From contig NZ_SNYH01000002.1 of assembly GCF_004363005.1 (NCBI RefSeq), positions 310,001-374,000 of the forward strand: a stretch of 64,000 nt of DNA. The letters run 5' to 3'. The notes under the pieces were generated by a model. The model ran no database searches, was not told where the DNA came from, and saw only the letters and a program-made list of their open reading frames with translations. Numbering within the stretch: position 1 is the stretch's first letter; the number at the start of each line of letters is the position of its first letter. This stretch comes from Tenacibaculum caenipelagi (GTDB taxonomy: Bacteria; Bacteroidota; Bacteroidia; Flavobacteriales; Flavobacteriaceae). Made by a program: the position numbers and the translations under genes. Of this stretch, positions 61,955 through 64,000 are shown piece after piece.

Positions 61955-63676
61955 ATGGCAGATAATAACCAGATAGTACTTCAAACATTGATTGAACAGA
62001 ATAGAAAGGAATTATATTCAGAATTATCAGTTGATGATTATTTTCACTTATTTGTTACAGAACAAGTAATGAAAGATGCAGAACTCTCTTATGATGAAAT
62101 TGAAGAAGGTATTGTTGATAATGGAGGTGATGGAGGAATTGATTCAATTTATACTTTTGTTAATCAAGAGCTTGTACAAAGAGATAGTGAGTTGATAGAT
62201 GGGAAAAGAAATTCAGTAATTGATGTTTATATATTACAATCAAAAAACGTACATAGTTTTGGTGAGACACCAATAGAAAAATGTAATTCTTCTGCCATAG
62301 ATATATTTGATTTAAGTAAATCAATAGATTCTTTAAGGACAGTATATAATTCAGACTTGCTTGTAAATGTTGAAGTTTTTAGAAAGCAATATCTTCACTT
62401 AGCTTCAAAGTTTCCAGTTTTAAGATTTCACTATTTTTATATTACAAAGGGCTCCGAAATACATCCAAATGTAGAAAGAAAAGTAGAAATTTTGGTAAGT
62501 TCAATAAAAAAGCATTTTGATAAAGCAGAGGTATTATTTGACTTTGTTACAGCAAAAAAACTTATAGATTTATCAAGAAAAGAACAATTAAGAAGTAAAG
62601 ATGTAGTTTTAAATGATAATCCTATTTCGACTCAAGATGGAGGATATATAGCAATTGTACCAATAAAAAACTACCATGATTTTATTACAGATGATAATGC
62701 TAATTTAATAAGGTATTTTTTTGATGCTAATATTAGGGATTATCAGGTTAATGTTGATGTAAATAAAGAAATAAGGAAAACATTAATTAATCAAAATGAA
62801 AATGAAGATTTTTGGTGGTTAAATAATGGAGTTACAATAACAGCAATTGATGCAACTTTTGCAAGTAAAAAATTACATATAGAGGACCCTCAAATAGTTA
62901 ATGGACTTCAAACTTCTTTCGAAATTCACAAGTATTTTTCTGAAAATAAAATAGAAAAAGAGAAAAGAAATGTACTTTTAAGAGTTATTAAAGTGCAAGA
63001 TGAAAAAAGTAGGCTAAATGTAATAAAAGCAACAAATAGTCAAACAAATATACCCCCAGCATCTTTAAGAGCTACTGATCCTATTCATAGAGATATTGAA
63101 GATTTTTTATTTTCAAAAGGTTATTATTATGATAGAAGAAAAAATTATCATAAAAACCAAGGTAAACCAGTAAATAAAATTATTAGTATACCATACTTGG
63201 CACAAATAATAACTGGTATTTATAATCAAAAACCTGATTATGCAAGAGCAAGACCTTCAACCTTAATCAAAAACAATAGTGATTATCAAAATATATTCAA
63301 GGATAACTTATCTTTAGAAATGTATCATAAAGGAATTCTTATTCAAAAGAAGGTTGAAATCCTTTTGAAAGAATATGATTCTCCTAAACTTTCAAGACCT
63401 CAAATTGGTGATATAAAATTCCACGTTGCAATGTATGTTACTGCTATTTTATGTGATATAATAAAACCAACATCTGAAGATATAGGAAAAATAGATATTA
63501 GTAAAATGACAGATGAAATAGTAAAAAATGCAATTCAAAATACATATATAGTTTATGATGCTATGGGAGGAACTAATTCAGTAGCTAAAGGAAATGAGTT
63601 TGTTAAGGAAGTATTAGAACAAGTTCAAAATGAATTAAAAGATATGAAAGAGGTTTTATCAGATCTTAATAAGTAG
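61955..63676 (+). CDS. AIPR-family protein (abortive infection phage resistance)
   Basis: A 573-residue protein of the AIPR family. The key block is FWWLNNGVTITAIDATF near residues 286-302, then LHIEDPQIVNGLQTSFEIHK near 307-326 and VIKATNSQTNIPPASLRATD near 355-374. AIPR proteins are linked to phage resistance by abortive infection, sometimes alone and sometimes with other genes. No restriction or toxin partner is adjacent here, so a stand-alone role is possible. Leader copy C lies just upstream, so its expression may be tied to that of the C70 protease and the 59.4 kb gene. Confidence 0.88.
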   Translation: MADNNQIVLQTLIEQNRKELYSELSVDDYFHLFVTEQVMKDAELSYDEIEEGIVDNGGDGGIDSIYTFVNQELVQRDSELIDGKRNSVIDVYILQSKNVHSFGETPIEKCNSSAIDIFDLSKSIDSLRTVYNSDLLVNVEVFRKQYLHLASKFPVLRFHYFYITKGSEIHPNVERKVEILVSSIKKHFDKAEVLFDFVTAKKLIDLSRKEQLRSKDVVLNDNPISTQDGGYIAIVPIKNYHDFITDDNANLIRYFFDANIRDYQVNVDVNKEIRKTLINQNENEDFWWLNNGVTITAIDATFASKKLHIEDPQIVNGLQTSFEIHKYFSENKIEKEKRNVLLRVIKVQDEKSRLNVIKATNSQTNIPPASLRATDPIHRDIEDFLFSKGYYYDRRKNYHKNQGKPVNKIISIPYLAQIITGIYNQKPDYARARPSTLIKNNSDYQNIFKDNLSLEMYHKGILIQKKVEILLKEYDSPKLSRPQIGDIKFHVAMYVTAILCDIIKPTSEDIGKIDISKMTDEIVKNAIQNTYIVYDAMGGTNSVAKGNEFVKEVLEQVQNELKDMKEVLSDLNK

Positions 63677-63733
63677 AATGTTATAATAAAATAATTAAAG
63701 AAAGTCCATTTTATTAAACCCAAATAATCCTCG

Positions 63734-63741
63734 TACATTTG
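63734..63741 (+). promoter_or_regulatory. -7 promoter element of mfd
   Basis: TACATTTG matches TAnnTTTG, 18 bp before the TTG start of mfd. The -33 TTG is not clear. Confidence 0.5.
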
Positions 63742-63758
63742 CGTAAAATTTTTGTACG

Positions 63759-64000
63759 TTGAGCAAGCAAGCAATTGTAAATCACTATCAACAATCTGAG
63801 AATGTAAAACAGATTGTTAGTCAGCTTCAACAAGATCCACACCATTTTCAACTAACGAATTTGGTCGGTTCTTCGTTGTCTTTTGTCATTTCCGAAACTT
63901 TTAAACAAGCCGATAAACCTTACTTGTTAATTTTTAACGACAAGGAAGAAGCCGCTTATTATCTAAACGATTTAGAGCAGTTATTGGGCGATAAAAACGT
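63759..64000 (+). CDS. mfd: Transcription-repair coupling factor Mfd, N-terminal part (cut by window end)
   Basis: The first 81 codons of Mfd, which removes RNA polymerase stalled at DNA damage and recruits UvrA. The visible start reads SKQAIVNHYQQSENVKQIV, then LTNLVGSSLSFVISETFK and LLIFNDKEEAAYYLNDLEQLL, typical of the UvrB-like N-terminal domain. It starts with TTG after an in-frame TAA at 63744; no ATG lies between. The gene continues beyond the window. Confidence 0.85.
   Translation, partial: MSKQAIVNHYQQSENVKQIVSQLQQDPHHFQLTNLVGSSLSFVISETFKQADKPYLLIFNDKEEAAYYLNDLEQLLGDKN

Noticed and set aside
1..64000. tRNA or rRNA genes
   Set aside because: No T-loop GGTTCRANTCC with matching acceptor stem and no rRNA signature was recognised on either strand by eye; a tRNAscan run would settle it.

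Overview
The window is about 32% G+C chromosomal DNA from a member of the Bacteroidota, most probably a marine Flavobacteriaceae close to Tenacibaculum; the genus is an inference from gene content and style, not a database result. Supporting signs are lipoproteins with SxC lipoboxes, a DUF4175 protein, a one-copy TatA, promoters of the TTG-N19/20-TAnnTTTG type, weak ribosome binding sites, and many short T-rich hairpin terminators. About 60 genes are supported. No rRNA, tRNA, CRISPR array, prophage or insertion sequence was seen.

Left part (1-20 kb): thioredoxin, two secreted peptidases (S9A prolyl oligopeptidase and M13), a RimB-like protease with RimK, a small sigma-factor operon with a membrane protein and an HMA-fold protein, an ABC ATPase, a GreA/B-like factor with an FAD oxidoreductase, lipoproteins, an SDR enzyme, an AlbA_2 protein, TSUP exporter plus cyclase, an ankyrin protein, ALDH7 and an isoaspartyl peptidase/asparaginase.

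Middle part (20-50 kb): an ECF sigma operon (lipoprotein, sigma, membrane-spanning repeat/beta-barrel protein) whose promoter matches that of the lipoprotein gene at 14.1 kb; a LuxE-like / sugar lactone oxidase / PLP-enzyme cluster; glpD, gpsA, dut, recA, rpiB, rnr, tatA and mnmG. Between rpiB and a lipid kinase lies an AT-rich gene-poor stretch with clustered DnaA-box-like 9-mers. Eight to thirteen kb further right are four GTTCC-N4-GGAAC palindromes, one exactly the parS core, around mnmG and in the DUF4175 gene. Together these suggest the window contains or lies next to the chromosome origin.

Right part (50-64 kb): ybeY, the large DUF4175 gene, two tandem GG-leader small peptides, gltX, then an accessory region with secreted proteins, a C70-like papain-fold protease, DUF7477-like repeats, a GIY-YIG nuclease embedded between long palindromic REP-like repeats, and an AIPR-family (abortive infection) protein. 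Three same-orientation copies of a ~140 bp leader repeat precede the C70 protease, a small unknown protein and the AIPR gene; this shared leader is the best candidate for an undescribed regulatory system. The window ends in the first 81 codons of mfd.
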